Part shown: positions 52,097 to 64,000 of the stretch, piece by piece
Layout: each line of letters begins with the position of its first letter
Numbering within the stretch: the stretch's first letter is position 1
NCBI RefSeq assembly: GCF_042242105.1
Contig: NC_092033.1
Coordinates: forward strand, 1,468,908-1,532,907
DNA length: 64,000 nt
From: Pempheris klunzingeri
Taxonomy: Eukaryota > Chordata > Actinopteri > Acropomatiformes > Pempheridae
Direction of reading: 5' to 3'
Made by a program: the position numbers and the translations under genes
Notes under the pieces: model-generated
What the model saw: only the letters and a program-made list of their open reading frames with translations
What the model was told of the DNA's origin: nothing
The model's database searches: none

Positions 52097-55000
52097 GAGC
52101 GACGTGGCTCTCACCTCTCGGCCTCTTCCACTGAAACGTGTCTGTCTTTGTCCAGATCAATTTTATTACCTGCAGAGAAAACAGATTCATACACAGTCAC
52201 TCTGCTGCACCTTAAACCAAACTCCATTCATTTTCTCTTCATTTTTGGATCAAAGTTGTTGAGTTGACGCTTCTTCTATGTAACATATAAGTACGTTACG
52301 CTGGACAGGAAATGTGATAAGGTGAAGAAATCCTCAAAATATAATGAAATCAAACTCTATTTTCAGATATTGTTTTCTAAAGGACTGGTAGGAACAAAAA
52401 CATATTGGAATTGGTCCTGTGTGTGTGTGACAGCATCATGGAAAGGATCCCTACAGAGAGAGACCTGGAAGATCCTTTTGGTTTAACCACAAACAGCACA
52501 CACACCAGACTACATTCACTAAAACAGGGATTTTAGAGAACAGAACACAGGAGCTGCTGCCTCGATCAGTTAGCTTGTTTGTGCTATTGTGTGAATTTGG
52601 AGTTTTAAAACCTGTTCTGTGAAGTAAAATAACTGATTTTGTCAATGGAGTCTGGTGGTTTTGAAGAGAGCAAACACAAGAACAGGAATAAGCACCTAAT
52701 ACAACCCCATTTCAAAAAAGTTCAACTATTTAGTTTTAAAAAGACACAGTTTTATTTTTAAAAAGAGCCCAACTGATATTGGACCTCTGAGGCTGCAACA
52801 GATCTTAATATTTGACAACATGGGTGTAATTTTTATCAAACACAATTTGTCATTCGAATCAAAGGGTTTACTTTAAATATCCTTAAATACTGAAGGACTT
52901 TGGTGGCGGCGTGTTGTTGAATCATGATCACATTTGAGTAACAGATCGATGAGTTTAAAGGTTCATCAGGCGCCTAAATGCCTGAACAGCAGTTTTATTC
53001 CAGTTTTTCCACAGCAGGAAAACAGTCTGGAGTCAAGCTGAAAACAAAACTGCACAAAACCATCATCATCATGTTTCTATGGTCACGAAGAGAAAATGTT
53101 TGCATCTGCTCTGTTGCTACAGCTTCTAAACATCCCGTTATTTGTCCGCGTGTTTAACTGGATTATGTGGTTGATCTTCTGATCGTCATGTGTTTGGACC
53201 AGCTCGGACTATGGCAGAGCCACAGTTACAGAATCTGCTGTTTGGTAATGTGATTTTTGTGTTTTTAATAAAGCAGCGAGTCACATGGGAACGTCCCTCA
53301 AAGTGATTTATGGACAGTGAGGATTAACGAACCTGCTCAACTCAGCTCACGGTTCAGATTCAGAGGATTCGACTTCGCTGAAAACTACGACTTTCTGCTT
53401 AAAGTGAAGTTTTGAGGAGGAGGAGGTGGAGACCAGTCGTTATATCACCAGACTCCATTGACAAAAACTGGTATTTTAACACACTCTAACTGATGGAGGC
53501 AGCAGCAGACCAGCACCTCCTGTGTACGGTGGGGTAAAATGACTGTTTTTGTCAATGGAGTCTGGTGCTTTTGAAGGCAGCGATATAAGAGTCTATGTAA
53601 GGAGCCTTTCCAAAACAGCCATTATATCACCCTCTTCAAAGCCACCGAACTCCACTGACAAAAACAGTAACTTTACCTCTAACGCAGCCCGAATCTGTTA
53701 GTGTTACTAGTGCAACATGCTGTGTTCAGTTTAAAATGACTGTTTTGTCAATGAAGTCTGGTGTGTTTGAAGAGAGCGATACAACAGCTGCTGGTCTACC
53801 GCCGCCTCGATCGGTTAGTTTGATCGGCGTATTTTAAAGGGTTAGTTTGGATCCAACACAATATTTATTTAACACACAACAACAGAAACAAGCCAACGTA
53901 TCAAGGCAGCTGTAGACCAGAAAGTGAAGTGTTCTGCACGGTAAAATTAATGATTTTATGAATGGAGTCTGGTGTGTGTGCAGAGAGTTTGTGGTTAAAC
54001 CAAGAGGATCTTCCAGGTCTTACTCTCAGCACTTCTAGTGGACCAACTGTGATCAGGTGCTGGCTGAGGTGATCTACTGGACCAGTTCCAACACTTTTAC
54101 TACCTACCAGTTATTTATACCCAGGCCCAGGTTTAAAAATACATAAGTTACCCTTTAAAGTCCAAGCTGCTGTGCTGTAAACACGACTTTATGTCAACAG
54201 GTGCCTTGTGTGTGTGTTGCTAATAAACACTAATAATAATAATAAATAAATAATAATTAAATGTTACATTTAACTGACTCACATGGATGTTTTCTACAAA
54301 CCAGACTGAAACTGACGTCAATAAAACATTACAGCCGCTAACTTCCCTACTGAGAGCAGCCGTGGTCTCCAATAATCTTTATTTATCCAAAAGATCATCA
54401 TCTAATAAGGAAGTTATTTGTTTTGTGGTGATCAGCAGCATGAATAACAACCACGGGAGGGAGTGGACTTACCTACTATACATAAACAAATCTCGTTCCC
54501 CAACATTTTCCTCAACTCTTTCACCCAGTTCTTCACCTGCAAGAGGAAGAACAAACATTACTACGACTTTTAAATAACAAATAAAGACGGAAGAGAGAGA
54601 GGAGGAAGAAATGTTCATCTTTATAAAAGAAGAAGAAGAAAAGAGGCACAGTTAAGAAGCTGGACTGAAGATATTTTGGCATTTTTGTTGAAGAAATCAT
54701 TTAAAATGAATCATTTGTTATCAAATTTGCTGATTAATAGTCTGTTGATCGATGCTAATCAATGAATCCAGAATTAATTTCAGCTCTATAAAGTGTTTAG
54801 AAGTGACAACATGCTCCAAACTAACAACACTTTAGTTTGAAGAGTTTTTGTTACAGTTTTATTTTTCCTGCAAAAACTATTGTTTTTATCATTTATATCA
54901 AATGTTATGAATTAAATCTGAAAATACTGAATCAATTAACAAAATAAAGAATCTGTTTCAGCATTTGGTGCAAACTCTTAAAGGATAACTTTGGTATTTT

Positions 55001-56345
55001 TTTCATATATTGGGTTCAAAATGATTGAACAAACTGACAAAAGTGTTGGAATTGGTCCAATAGATCACCTCAGACACGATGCACCTGATCACAGTAGGTC
55101 CACTAAAGCTCAGAGTGTTATTCTAAGTGTGTGACAGCATCATGGAAAGGATCCCTACAGAGAGAGACCTGGAAGATCCTTTTGGTTTAACCACAAACAG
55201 CCGTTATATCGCTCTCTGTACACACACCAGACTACATTCGCTAAAACAGGGATTTTACCGTGCAGAACTCTTCATTTTCTGGTCTGCTGCTGCCTTGTAA
55301 GTTCGCTCGTCTCTGTTATTGTGTGTTACATAAATATTGTGTTGGATCCAAACTAATCCTTTAAAATACAAAAGTCACACAACAACACAGACAAACTAAC
55401 CGATCGAGGCAGCGGTGGACCAGCAACTACTCATGTGATTTGAGAGGTAAAATTACTGTTTTTATCAATGGAGTCTGGTGGTTTTGAAGTGAGCGATATA
55501 ACGGCTGTTTCTGATTATATAAAAAGGATCTTACAGCTCCATCTCTTCAGGGGACCTACTTTGATCAGGTGCAGTTGCCCCAAAGGATTACATTGCAGCT
55601 TACTAAGTGGCTGAGGACCAATTTCCAAACTCCCAAAGTTGTCCTTAAATACTTCCAATGCTCAGTTCAACAGACGTAGCTCAGTAAGCACTGGAAGCCG
55701 TTTCTGGAAACATGGAGTCAGACGGAGGCGTTACCTTCTGGAAGGAGTCTTCGTCTGTAATGTCGTACACTAGTATGGCTCCATTGGAGTCTCTGTAGTA
55801 GATGGGACCTAACGCATGAAAGCGCTCCTGACCTGCCGTGTCCTGCAGAGAGAGAAACACAAAGCTTCACATCTTCAGTCGTCCTCGGCGTGAAAACAGC
55901 TGCAGAGGCCGCCGCTCTTACCCATATGGCCAGATTCACTCTCTTTCCTGTGATGTTGAGCTTCTTTGTGAGGAAGGACGCCTGCAGAGGAAGAGGAGAC
56001 GGACAGTTTGAAAGTGAAAGAGAAAGTATTTCTGTCAGGAAATCTAAATACCAGTGGCAGTAAAAACCAACATGGACGCTCGTCTAAAACCTGAAACGTT
56101 CTTCTGCAACAGCTTCAGGTACTTTTGTAACTTCACCCGTTGCGCCACAGGACGTCCGTGGGTTCATTTTGGCCGGGAAGCTGTGAGAGTTTCTAGACGA
56201 CGGCTTGTTGAACAAAGTGCGTCTGGGTGAAAGGTTCAGTTTGTTTCTCTGATTTATCGAGCCGCTCGCTGGGAAAGTGAACTTCAGGGTCGAGTTTAAG
56301 AAGGAAGTCGACTCACTGAGGGAATATATGATGAAGAGAGTGTGT

Positions 56346-56389
<44 letters not shown>

Positions 56390-59300
56390 CCGGTCAGCTG
56401 ACTGTGCGTGTTATTGATCTTGTCCTCTGAACTCTGAACCACAAACACTCACTGATCGTCCTCATTGTTCCAATAATTCATTTGGTAAATAAATTATTTA
56501 TTTTTCTGGCATCATTGTTGTTTTTAATCTGATATTATTTTGGGATATAATAATGTATTATTTAAAATTACTTATTATTTTTTTAAATTACTAAAATAAT
56601 ATTGCAAGCTATTATTATTATTATTATTATTGTTGCTTTAAAAAAAATATATTATTATTTTATTTGCTTCCTGACATGTTTTCACTCTTATTATCTATTA
56701 ATATCATTATAAATGATCAGTTTCACAGGTCACCAGAGACAAAACTGATGGTTTCCAAACTGGGAAAAGATTAAAAAGTCCTTAAATGACAAAGTTTGAA
56801 ACAAGAGGGAAAAAAAGTGTTAACTTTAGTTGATAAATATGATTTTAATGATAAATATATAAAATAATATTTTGAATACGAACTTTCTACAGTTCAAACC
56901 TGGAGTCTTTATCAACAACAATCACAGATACTAAACTAGAATAATTATGGATTAGCTGTCAGAGTCTTCTACAGAAATCTGGAATATTAAGACCCAACAA
57001 CTCTGTAGTCTGACACCAGTAACACCAGTAACACCAGTGACACCAGTAACACCAGTAACCATCTACATTACTGCAGCAGCAGTACTTTTCTTCTGTTAAA
57101 CCTTAAATACTGTGACTTTTCGAGCCGTCTGCAGACGTCACGCTGAGCTCAGGCAAACTGGAACAGATGGTATATTTTTATGGTTTCTGACATTTTCCAG
57201 ATGAAACAATTACTGGATTATTTGGAAAATTAAATTAGTCACAAAAGATGGCGAGCCACGATTGGTCGAGGTCCAACATGCCGTCTGCCCCGATCGCCTA
57301 ATCTGACATTGTGACTGTCTGAAAAAGGAGAGAGACACGATATAGTCTAAAAAAATACAGTGAGAGAGGAAATATTGTGAAACATCTGTGAGCCTGAAGA
57401 CGTCCTGCACAAACTGTGGAAAAATATGTTTGAAAAAAAGAAAAAAAAGAGGCATTTTCCGCTCTGGATGGTCTTGTGATGAAGTTTAATCATGCAGAGC
57501 TCGTGCTGGGAGATGACCGTTTCTCCACAGCATCCCTGTCATCCTCTCATCCTCCCGCCGAGCGTTCGCTTCATTTAACGCTCACTTCAAACTCCTGCGG
57601 CCACGGAGAATCGCCGCAGGGCGGAAAATCTCGCAGCTGACAGCGATAAAATAATCGCTTATCCGCCAGCGACACCCATAATGCACCTCCGGGCTGTGGG
57701 TCACATGACGCGAGTGGGTGAGGAGCGTTCAGGACCGTGTGACCGTGACCTGAAGGCGCCCTCCCATCATCCTCTCTGCTCGCTGGGTCCTACAAACGAA
57801 CTCTAGTTCATTCATTTACTGGATCTCGCCCGTCTATGGGCTGCCTACATTTCCCAGAATGCCTTTCAACGACGGCAGACAGGCAGCGAGGAGTTCTGGA
57901 GTCCACCTGGACTTTATGACAACAGTTAAGAGAAGAAACGGTGAGATATTCAAGGCAGGAGAGATAAAACCTGCATAGTTTAAAGGGACAGTTCAGGTTT
58001 TTTGAGGTGTAGTTGAATGAGGTGCTTCTTCACTGTCAGTGTATCTTCAGCTGTAGTACAGCGGATAAAAACAGAGTTTAACCACCTCAGAAAAGACTCA
58101 GCTGTATCACCACTGTCAGACTTTCTCTCCACGGAGGAATGAAGCTGCTCTCCTTCTCTCTTCAAACACACCAGACTCCATTATATCAGAGAGGAGTGAT
58201 TGATGAGACATATACAATAATTACATTTACCCCTTAAACAGACCTAAAACTATGAGTGTGTTTGTATTTCTTTTTCAGGTGAAATGACGCCAGTGTGAAG
58301 TATCTTCTCGTTTGGTTTCAGTTATCACCACAGATTCCTCCCTCCTGACTCACTGTAGTTTTAAAGCTACCGAATGAGGCAAAGCATCTGTTTGTTAGAT
58401 TAAAACTACACATCCGTGTTGCCATATTTGCACCAAAGCAGCTCACAGCGCAGCACCTCGTCCAGCCCTGACGATGACACACGAGGAAAACCCTTGAACC
58501 TGTTTCAGGATTTTCCGTCTGCCGTCACTTTTATCCTGAAACCCAACACAACAGAAGAAGAAGAAGCAGCAGATTTCTGGCTGGAGTTTGGCTTCAGGCC
58601 CGAGCTCGAGGCTTCCTCACTCCCACCCGGAGCTGATCGGCCTCCTCCAGACGCCCTGCGGCGGAGGATCGATTCAGATCACTCGTCACTGACGCTCCGT
58701 CGCCGGCTTTTTATTTCCCCTTTTGCTTCTCCTGAAATCAGGGGAGAGATTTCTGAAACCTGAGCTCAGCAGATAAACGACCAAACCAGAGCGAGGCTGT
58801 CAGAGCGGCTGAAACACGATACGCAAACACACACTGACCGACTCTAAAAGCCTTTTATCAGCTCTGAAGGCTTCTGACGCAACAATATGAGCGACTGTGA
58901 AAACTCAGTTTATGTCCAGAAACTCTCCCGTCTGCTCTTTGGGATTGTTTTCAAATTCTTCACAAGCCGAGGTGGAAAACAGGGACGTGCAACTCAAGCT
59001 GAAGTACAATCAGAGTGTGTATTTGAGTATGAAAAATGATGAATTCCTACTCAGGAGGCTGAACAGGGTTCAAATCAGGTGTGAGACCAACAGGAAAACA
59101 CATTTATTCATGTGTAAACTTAGTTATATGTGTCAGTTTTCTTCCATTATCATCAGTTTTCAGTTGCAGATTGGTTATGTTTAGGCACCAAAACTACTTG
59201 GTTACGTTTAGGAAAGGATCCTGTTAAACACAAATATAAAAGGGAGGTATATTACACACAAAACATCTTCTCCCCAACACACAACAGAGTGTTAATAGTG

Positions 59301-61724
59301 TTGCTGACTGCTGATATGTGTTACTTATGGCAGACTTCCTCTCTGAATTCAGCGTTTGGATTAAAGCGAACCCTGCGCCGATCTTCCGACCACCAGAGCC
59401 AGACCGAAGCTAAGCTAGCTAAGCTAACCGAAAGGCTGCGTTCACATGCAGGCGAGAAGGACGTCATTTTGTTGCACAAGAGCAGGACGGTAAAATCAGG
59501 CGAGGCCGACAGAGAATCCAACATTAAACTTTTGTACTTTTTGCTCCTGTATAAAACTACATTATATCATAATAATGTAATGCAAGCAACCATTTTATTC
59601 TACAGCTTCGTTACAGAGACCTGGCTTCAGTTTCACTGCAGATTAACATGTGACTATTTTCAGCCTGAAAGCGTCAGATCATGTTTACAAGCAGCAAATC
59701 CTCAGGTTTGTTTAGTAACGCTGAGGGAGGAGGAAAAAAACAAGAGTGAGAAATAGAAAGTGTGCAGGTGTGGGTGAGAAGGAGAGGAAATGAAAGTTAA
59801 ACTTCATCCATCAGTTATGTTACGTAATCCAGTGTAATTTTGCGGTCGTTACTCTCTTAAACTCTCTGAAATTTACGACTTTAAAAGAACGACTCTGGTT
59901 CCAACAATAAAAACACATCTAAATGTCCTACTTTGATAAATAATGTTTTGATTTCTCAGTTTTTCCTCCTCATAGTTTCTGTTGAGTGTTTTTCTCTATA
60001 AACCTAAACTTAATCTTAGCAGGAAAGTCTCTGTGTTTTTAAACCTGGGTCCAATTTCAACATATTCTGGTGTTTGAACGACTGGTAGGTACAAAAAGTG
60101 TTGGAACTGGTCCAGTCGATCACCTCGTACTGCAACGTAACACTTTGGGGCGACTCAAATCATCAAAGCTCGTCCACTAAAAGGACAAACAGTCGTTTTA
60201 TCGCTCTCTGCAGACACACCAGACTCCATTCACAAAAACAGGGATTTTACCTCAACACTGCGTTATTTTTGCACCTACCAGTAGTTTAATATGTTTAATA
60301 TGTTCTGTGGTCGTCTCTGTTTAATGTGTCGTGTATTTTCACAGTTTGGATGAAAGATTAACATCACCTATGTTTGACGTGTCGGGTCCTGCACTTATGA
60401 GTCAGGTTTCCAGCCAGTGCAGCGCAGTGAAGTCACATTTCCTGTTTTGCCACTTTATCAATTTATCATTTTCCAGAATTGGCTGACTAATAATATTTAA
60501 CGTGTAAAACAATCATTTATATAAACTATGTGCACACACACACATAAATAAACACATTTTTGTCCCTTTTTGTGATATTCTAAGCAGTTTTATACTGACT
60601 ATATGTCCATGAACACAACTAATGATCAATGTCACTATCAGTTAACTGGCCAATCATTTTCTAGATTTATCAATTAAGTCCAAAAATAATGTATTTATTT
60701 TCATATATAACAAAGAGAAGCAGGGATTTTTTTGTCTTTTACTCCTTAAAAAATGATCTAAACATTTAATAAATTACTAAAAACTATTTAACAGTTGGCT
60801 CTAGTTTAAACCAGGATTGAGTTAGCTTAAGTTTTCACAGCACAAAGTTCGTATGTAATAAATAATGTTAATTACAGTCAACAACTCTGAAGAATGAGTT
60901 TAGTGTTTATCTGAAGTATTAGTCAGTAATAACAGAAGTACTTCAGTAAAAGCAGCGACATTATTCTGTTAAAATACCCAGTTATGAGTAAAACTACAGT
61001 GTTTCACATGAGTAAAAGTACAAACTCTATTATCGTTAATGCTGTTTGTACAATATTAATGTTCACAGCTGTAAAGTTCTGCATTTAAATACTCTGAAGT
61101 GAAGTAAAAGTACATCAAAGTTGTACTTAAATACTACAAATGTACTGACAGGCAGGGAAATATGACCAGAGGAGTTATTGAACTACATTTAAACTATCGA
61201 TGAGCTACATATTGGTTATTATCAGTGTGCCCTGTGTCACTCAGGCTGAAAACACCTGTGTTTCTGGGTAGGTATGACGGGACGCTCGGTTTTCCGCCTC
61301 CTTCACCCCGCCTGCTCCCGGCAGGGCGGGCGGCTCCAGTGTCAGCCACACACACCAGCGGTAATTCGCAATAACCCCGCTCTCCCGGGACGGCACGGGC
61401 TACGCAACACGCGTCCACACACACACACGCACACACACAGTGACAGCAACAAAAACACCCCCCACCTCGACCAAACACCTCCACCTTCCAAAAAAAACAA
61501 CCCGCTCCTCGGCTGTCACGGTTAGCCTGCTAGCTCGCCTGCTAGCTAGCTAGCCCGCGCTAGCAGCAGCTTCCTGTCTGTCTTACCTGTAGAGTTGTGA
61601 TGTGTTTGTCGTTGAATTTGTTTTCGCAGTATCGCAGCACCAGCGACGTCTTCCCCACACAGCCTTCCCCCAGCAGCACCACCTTGAACGAGTAGGTTTT
61701 TCCGCCCGCCCCTCCTGCCGCCAT
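51094..61724 (-). CDS. rab21: Ras-related GTPase Rab21, complete 7-exon coding region
   Basis: Small GTPase of early endosomes, known in mammals for integrin and general endocytic traffic. Exons: 61587-61724, 55922-55981, 55735-55842, 54473-54536, 52115-52169, 51907-51995, 51094-51233; 654 nt, 217 residues (human 225; the difference is mostly a shorter Gly/Ala leader). Motifs: P-loop GEGCVGKT (19-26), effector Thr near 44, WDTAGQE (66-72) with catalytic Gln71, NKID (125-128), TSAK (154-157), and C-terminal CCSSG with Cys213 and Cys214 for geranylgeranylation. [34 protein letters not shown] and [11 protein letters not shown] identify Rab21 rather than Rab5 or Rab22. The start ATG lies in GGCCATGGC and no upstream in-frame ATG was seen. 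All splice sites are canonical and phases agree. Intact. Confidence 0.97.
51290..51600. mobile_element. Fold-back TTAA element copy in rab21 intron 6
   Basis: CTTTGGGACAACTGATCACA, AGTAGGTCCACTAAAAGAGC, GGATCCCTACAGAGAGAGAC, ACATTCACTAAAACAGGGAT and GAACAGGACACAGGAGCTGC are all close to family consensus. Intron 6 is 51234-51906. Confidence 0.8.
52055..52096. repeat. (TCA)14 microsatellite inside a 119-bp rab21 intron
   Basis: Occupies over a third of intron 5 (51996-52114) and starts 18 bases after the exon 5 donor on the transcript, where it reads (TGA)14. Confidence 0.95.
52365..52680. mobile_element. Fold-back TTAA element copy in rab21 intron 4
   Basis: AAAGGACTGGTAGGAACAAA, GACAGCATCATGGAAAGGAT, GAAGATCCTTTTGGTTTAAC, AACAGAACACAGGAGCTGCT and CAATGGAGTCTGGTGGTTTT, with the inner AGTAGGTCCACTAAAAG core deleted. 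Confidence 0.75.
53435..54160. mobile_element. Composite fold-back TTAA element in rab21 intron 4
   Basis: Several family blocks alternate in both orientations, for example CACCAGACTCCATTGACAAA, then CAATGGAGTCTGGTGCTTTT, then the reverse again. It ends GATCTACTGGACCAGTTCCA..TAAGTTACCCTTTAAAG, a good terminal repeat with TTAA at 54155-54158. Confidence 0.75.
54978..55648. mobile_element. Near-complete fold-back TTAA element, 671 bp, in rab21 intron 3
   Basis: Begins TTAAAGGATAACTTTGG and ends CCAAAGTTGTCCTTAA, so terminal inverted repeats and TTAA are present at both ends. The interior runs through all family blocks once outward and once back, with GGATCCCTACAGAGAGAGAC in the left arm and CAATGGAGTCTGGTGGTTTT in the right. 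It makes up over half of the 1.2-kb intron. Confidence 0.85.
56339..56388. repeat. (GT)n microsatellite in rab21 intron 1
   Basis: GT tract with one TAT interruption. Confidence 0.95.
57012..57059. repeat. 9-bp tandem repeat
   Basis: ACACCAGTA repeated five times with one A-to-G change. Confidence 0.93.
57978..58250. mobile_element. TTAA MITE related to the 13620 element
   Basis: TTTAAAGGGACAGTTCAGGT at the left and TACCCCTTAAACAGACC at the right, with CTTCACTGTCAGTGTATCTT inside, parallel the layout of the 517-bp element. In rab21 intron 1. Confidence 0.55.
59150..59300. repeat. Fish TTAGGCACCAAAACTACTTGG-type repeat
   Basis: TTATGTTTAGGCACCAAAAC followed by TACTTGGTTACGTTTAGGAA and AGGATCCTGTTAAAC matches in style a tandemly derived repeat widespread in teleosts. 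The long frame across it is therefore not believed. Confidence 0.5.
60040..60290. mobile_element. Diverged fold-back TTAA element fragment
   Basis: AACCTGGGTCCAATTTCAAC, CGACTGGTAGGTACAAAAAG, TGTTGGAACTGGTCCAGTCG, CACACCAGACTCCATTCACA and a closing GCACCTACCAGTAGTTTAAT. Confidence 0.65.
60905..61140. mobile_element. Diverged ACTTAAGTAC-type repeat
   Basis: GAAGTACTTCAGTAAAAG, CATGAGTAAAAGTACAAAC and AAGTTGTACTTAAATACTAC echo the copy at 30705-31140. Confidence 0.5.
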
Positions 61725-62060
61725 GGCCGGCAGTTTGTCAAACAAGTCCTCGGCTTTTTATCAAAACAAGCGTTCAATCCAAGCTAGCGCTGCTAATGCT
61801 AACCCCCTTCAGAGCTGGACTCCTGCGCAGCTCACATCAGCTTCCGACTTTGGAAAAAGAGCTAAAATTGGGAGAAAAACACCTCGACAGCATAAGCGAA
61901 TCAGACTCTTATAAGTATCCGGCAGCAGGTGTGAGGGAGACGGGTGTGAGCAGTGAGCTAATTCCCCTTTCGACCTGACGCGGATGCCTGATTTTCACCC
62001 AACTAATGGCGTCTCTCTGAGTTAGCAGTTAGCCGGCTAACTCCTCCGAAGATCTTCTAT
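61725..62060 (-). promoter_or_regulatory. rab21: Promoter region of rab21
   Basis: Sequence upstream of the rab21 ATG. CpG density is high across exon 1 and the start of intron 1 (about 61270-61750), as in a housekeeping promoter, and no TATA box is placed. Several GCTAGC/GCTAAC motifs lie around exon 1 (61522-61565 and 61783-61802). Confidence 0.4.
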
Positions 62061-62424
62061 GTATCTAAAGATGGATCACTCAGCTCTTAAGCGCAAAAAA
62101 GCAGAAATCCCACCCCTTTCAACTTCCTGCTTTTGTACCCCCGCTCAAAATAATGTGTTTTCTAACAAATGTTTCGCGTCATTGGCCTAACAAGAGAGCT
62201 GAGACATGAAACCATTCTGTAGACTTCCCTTTATTCATTCGTTAGCGGGATGCTTGGGCCAGCGGCCAGGCCAGGAAGTGGTTCTCAGAGTTAGGAGAGG
62301 AGTGAGACCTCTGCACTGCTTCCGCTCTGTGCAGCGTCACATGATGAAAGAGTCGGCTGCCTGTCACAACCCCGAGAGCTGCGGGGGGTTTCTGATGTGG
62401 ACACATCACACAGATACACCCTCA

Positions 62425-62580
62425 GACACCAGGTAAATAACACTTCAGACACCAGGTAAATAGAACAAATAGAACCTCAAACATCAGGTAAATAAAACCT
62501 CAAACATCAGGTAAATAAAAGGTGAAAAATCAGGCAAATAAAATAAATAAAACCTCAAATATCAGGTAAATAAAAGATGA
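62425..62580. repeat. Degenerate tandem repeat of about 23-26 bp
   Basis: AACCTCAAACATCAGGTAAA and variants (ACCAGGTAAAT, ATCAGGCAAAT, ATATCAGGTAAAT) recur six times with variable spacing. Confidence 0.75.
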
Positions 62581-63615
62581 AACACAGAAGTTATGATTCA
62601 TTATTATACAAATATAACATAAAACAACACACTGTTATATTTCAGTTGGACTAATATGATATTATAACTCAAATATATAATATAATATAGTTATATAATA
62701 ATGATAAAACATAATAAAGTACTTTAATACAGCACAAAGCTTCAGTTCAGGACTTCAGGAGAATCAAGTCAGACACTTCTGATAAAAACAAAATGAAAGA
62801 ATAAAATATGCGATGATAGAAGATCAGAGCAGTGGCAGCATTAATAAAAGGCTTTTTTAAAAAAAGATATTTGATCATAACTCAAATATAACAACAAACG
62901 AGTTATGTGTCATTATATCTAACAATAACTTGAGGTTATTTTTGTGCTTTTATTGTGCGATCAAAGAGCAAATCTGTCCACACTGAGAGCAAAACATGTT
63001 TTATTGCAAGTAAAATTCATTAGTGATTTCAAAATTTTAGTTGCATTGATCATTATTATTATTATTGATTTCAGTTAGACGTGTTCACACAAACCTCATA
63101 TCTATATTTATATAGTATATAACATCCAAAACACACAGTAAGGGCTAGAAAATTATTATTTATTGTAGTAAACATTTGTGAAAAGAGTGGAATAAACGTA
63201 TTATTATTATCATCATTTTGTAATTGATTATTAATCATTAAATATAATAATAATTGTAGTCAAAATGTTTCCAAAATACAGTATTTTAACAGAAGGGCAG
63301 CAGCACATAAATGCATATTTTAGGTTATTGGTTTATTATGTAGTGAATAAATAAATAAAGATAAATTAAAATAAAGAAATTATTAAATTCCTCCATCTCT
63401 CTTCTTCTGTAAAAACCTCCTCAAGCACCTCCTGGAACTTCTTCAAGGATCCTGGAAAAACCCCATCAGCCCAAGAAGCCAACGTAGGTGAGTTAGTTTG
63501 TTTATTCACTTAAATATCACAGTAAGAGCACATAAAGTACACGACAGAAGTTTTTAAATATATATATATATATTAAGAATTATTATTATATATATATATA
63601 TTATAGATTTTTATA

Positions 63616-63616
<1 letters not shown>

Positions 63617-63664
<48 letters not shown>
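63617..63664. repeat. (TTA)16 microsatellite
   Basis: Pure TTA tract preceded by AT repeats at 63561-63600. Confidence 0.93.
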
Positions 63665-63667
<3 letters not shown>

Positions 63668-64000
63668 TTATCTTCCTGTGTGTGTGGCTGCAGTTTGGTC
63701 ATCCGGCCACTAGAGGTCAGAGTCTGACTGTGAACAGAAAGAACCATAAAAACTGATGAATATAAAGTCAAGTCTAAATTAATCAATTTATCAGCTGTTA
63801 AATACTTTAGACTGAACTCATGCAGGTTTTGAATATTAGGATATTCCAGGCCCTATCATGGAGGGTCCTTGAGGGCTTTCCTGGAATCCTTGAGGAGTTT
63901 TAAGAGGTTTTAATGTCTTTTTTTGAGTTATTTTTGAATATTTATGATACTTATTTGTGTATTTATCACCAATCATCAATCATTTTTATGCTTGAGCTGC

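Larger units (their letters stand above)
55982..61586. other. rab21: rab21 intron 1
   Basis: The 5.6-kb first intron. Besides the listed repeats it holds AT-rich simple sequence (56480-56680, with TTA runs near 56610), unique-looking DNA at 57200-57960 and 58260-59120, and the CpG-rich part near exon 1. No internal gene recognised. Confidence 0.6.
62061..64000. other. AT-rich intergenic DNA upstream of rab21
   Basis: A degenerate tandem repeat lies at 62425-62580 (units with CCTCAAACATCAGGTAAATA). 63545-63662 is AT and TTA simple repeat. No exon recognised; the edge of the window cuts whatever follows. Confidence 0.55.

Noticed and set aside
58416..58763. 115-codon frame in rab21 intron 1
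   Set aside because: No homologous family recognised, no acceptable flanking splice sites in phase with rab21 exons.
59130..59756. 208-codon open frame on the plus strand in rab21 intron 1
   Set aside because: It runs across a common fish repeat (59150-59300), has no conserved motif and no splice context.

Overview
The window is nuclear DNA of a ray-finned fish, most likely a spiny-rayed (percomorph) teleost. Three spliced vertebrate genes can be read exon by exon, introns are short (many 80-120 bp), CA/TG microsatellites are very dense, and intergenic DNA is full of short TTAA-flanked MITE-like repeats. There is no operon structure, CRISPR array, rRNA gene or recognisable tRNA gene.

Layout. 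(1) 1-4666: 3' flank and probable long 3' UTR of ptprr, AT-rich, no gene. (2) 4667-32971, minus strand: complete 16-exon coding region of ptprr, a receptor-type protein tyrosine phosphatase of the kinase-interaction-motif class. My splice model gives an open 713-residue protein: signal peptide, His-rich ectodomain, one membrane span, KIM and one phosphatase domain. (3) 33000-39780: intergenic, with a CpG-rich ptprr 5' end, a probable solo LTR near 35272-35970 and a LINE-like 3' tail next to a small unassigned reading frame at 36655-37627. (4) 39979-45674, plus strand: complete 9-exon tetraspanin (tspan8-like, 263 residues). (5) 45675-51093: tspan8 3' UTR, then gene-free sequence. (6) 51094-61724, minus strand: complete 7-exon rab21 (217 residues). 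(7) 61725-64000: rab21 promoter and AT-rich repeats.

The three genes do not form one pathway but share signalling and membrane-traffic themes: PTPRR binds and dephosphorylates ERK/p38 MAP kinases, tetraspanins organise integrin-containing membrane domains, and Rab21 drives endocytosis and integrin traffic. PTPRR, TSPAN8 and RAB21 also lie near one another on human chromosome 12q15-q21, which supports orthology; genes found between them in human are absent here and relative orientations differ.

The most unusual content is a dispersed family of fold-back (long inverted repeat) elements with TTAA termini, about 15 copies or fragments. One gives a perfect 56-bp inverted repeat filling much of tspan8 intron 7 and another a perfect 35-bp hairpin in ptprr intron 2. 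Other points are CA/TG repeats abutting five ptprr splice donors, a microsatellite-encoded polyhistidine run in the PTPRR ectodomain, and a tetraspanin tail with two PPxY motifs, one overlapping a YxxPhi signal. All calls come from reading the sequence and remembered family knowledge; no search was run.
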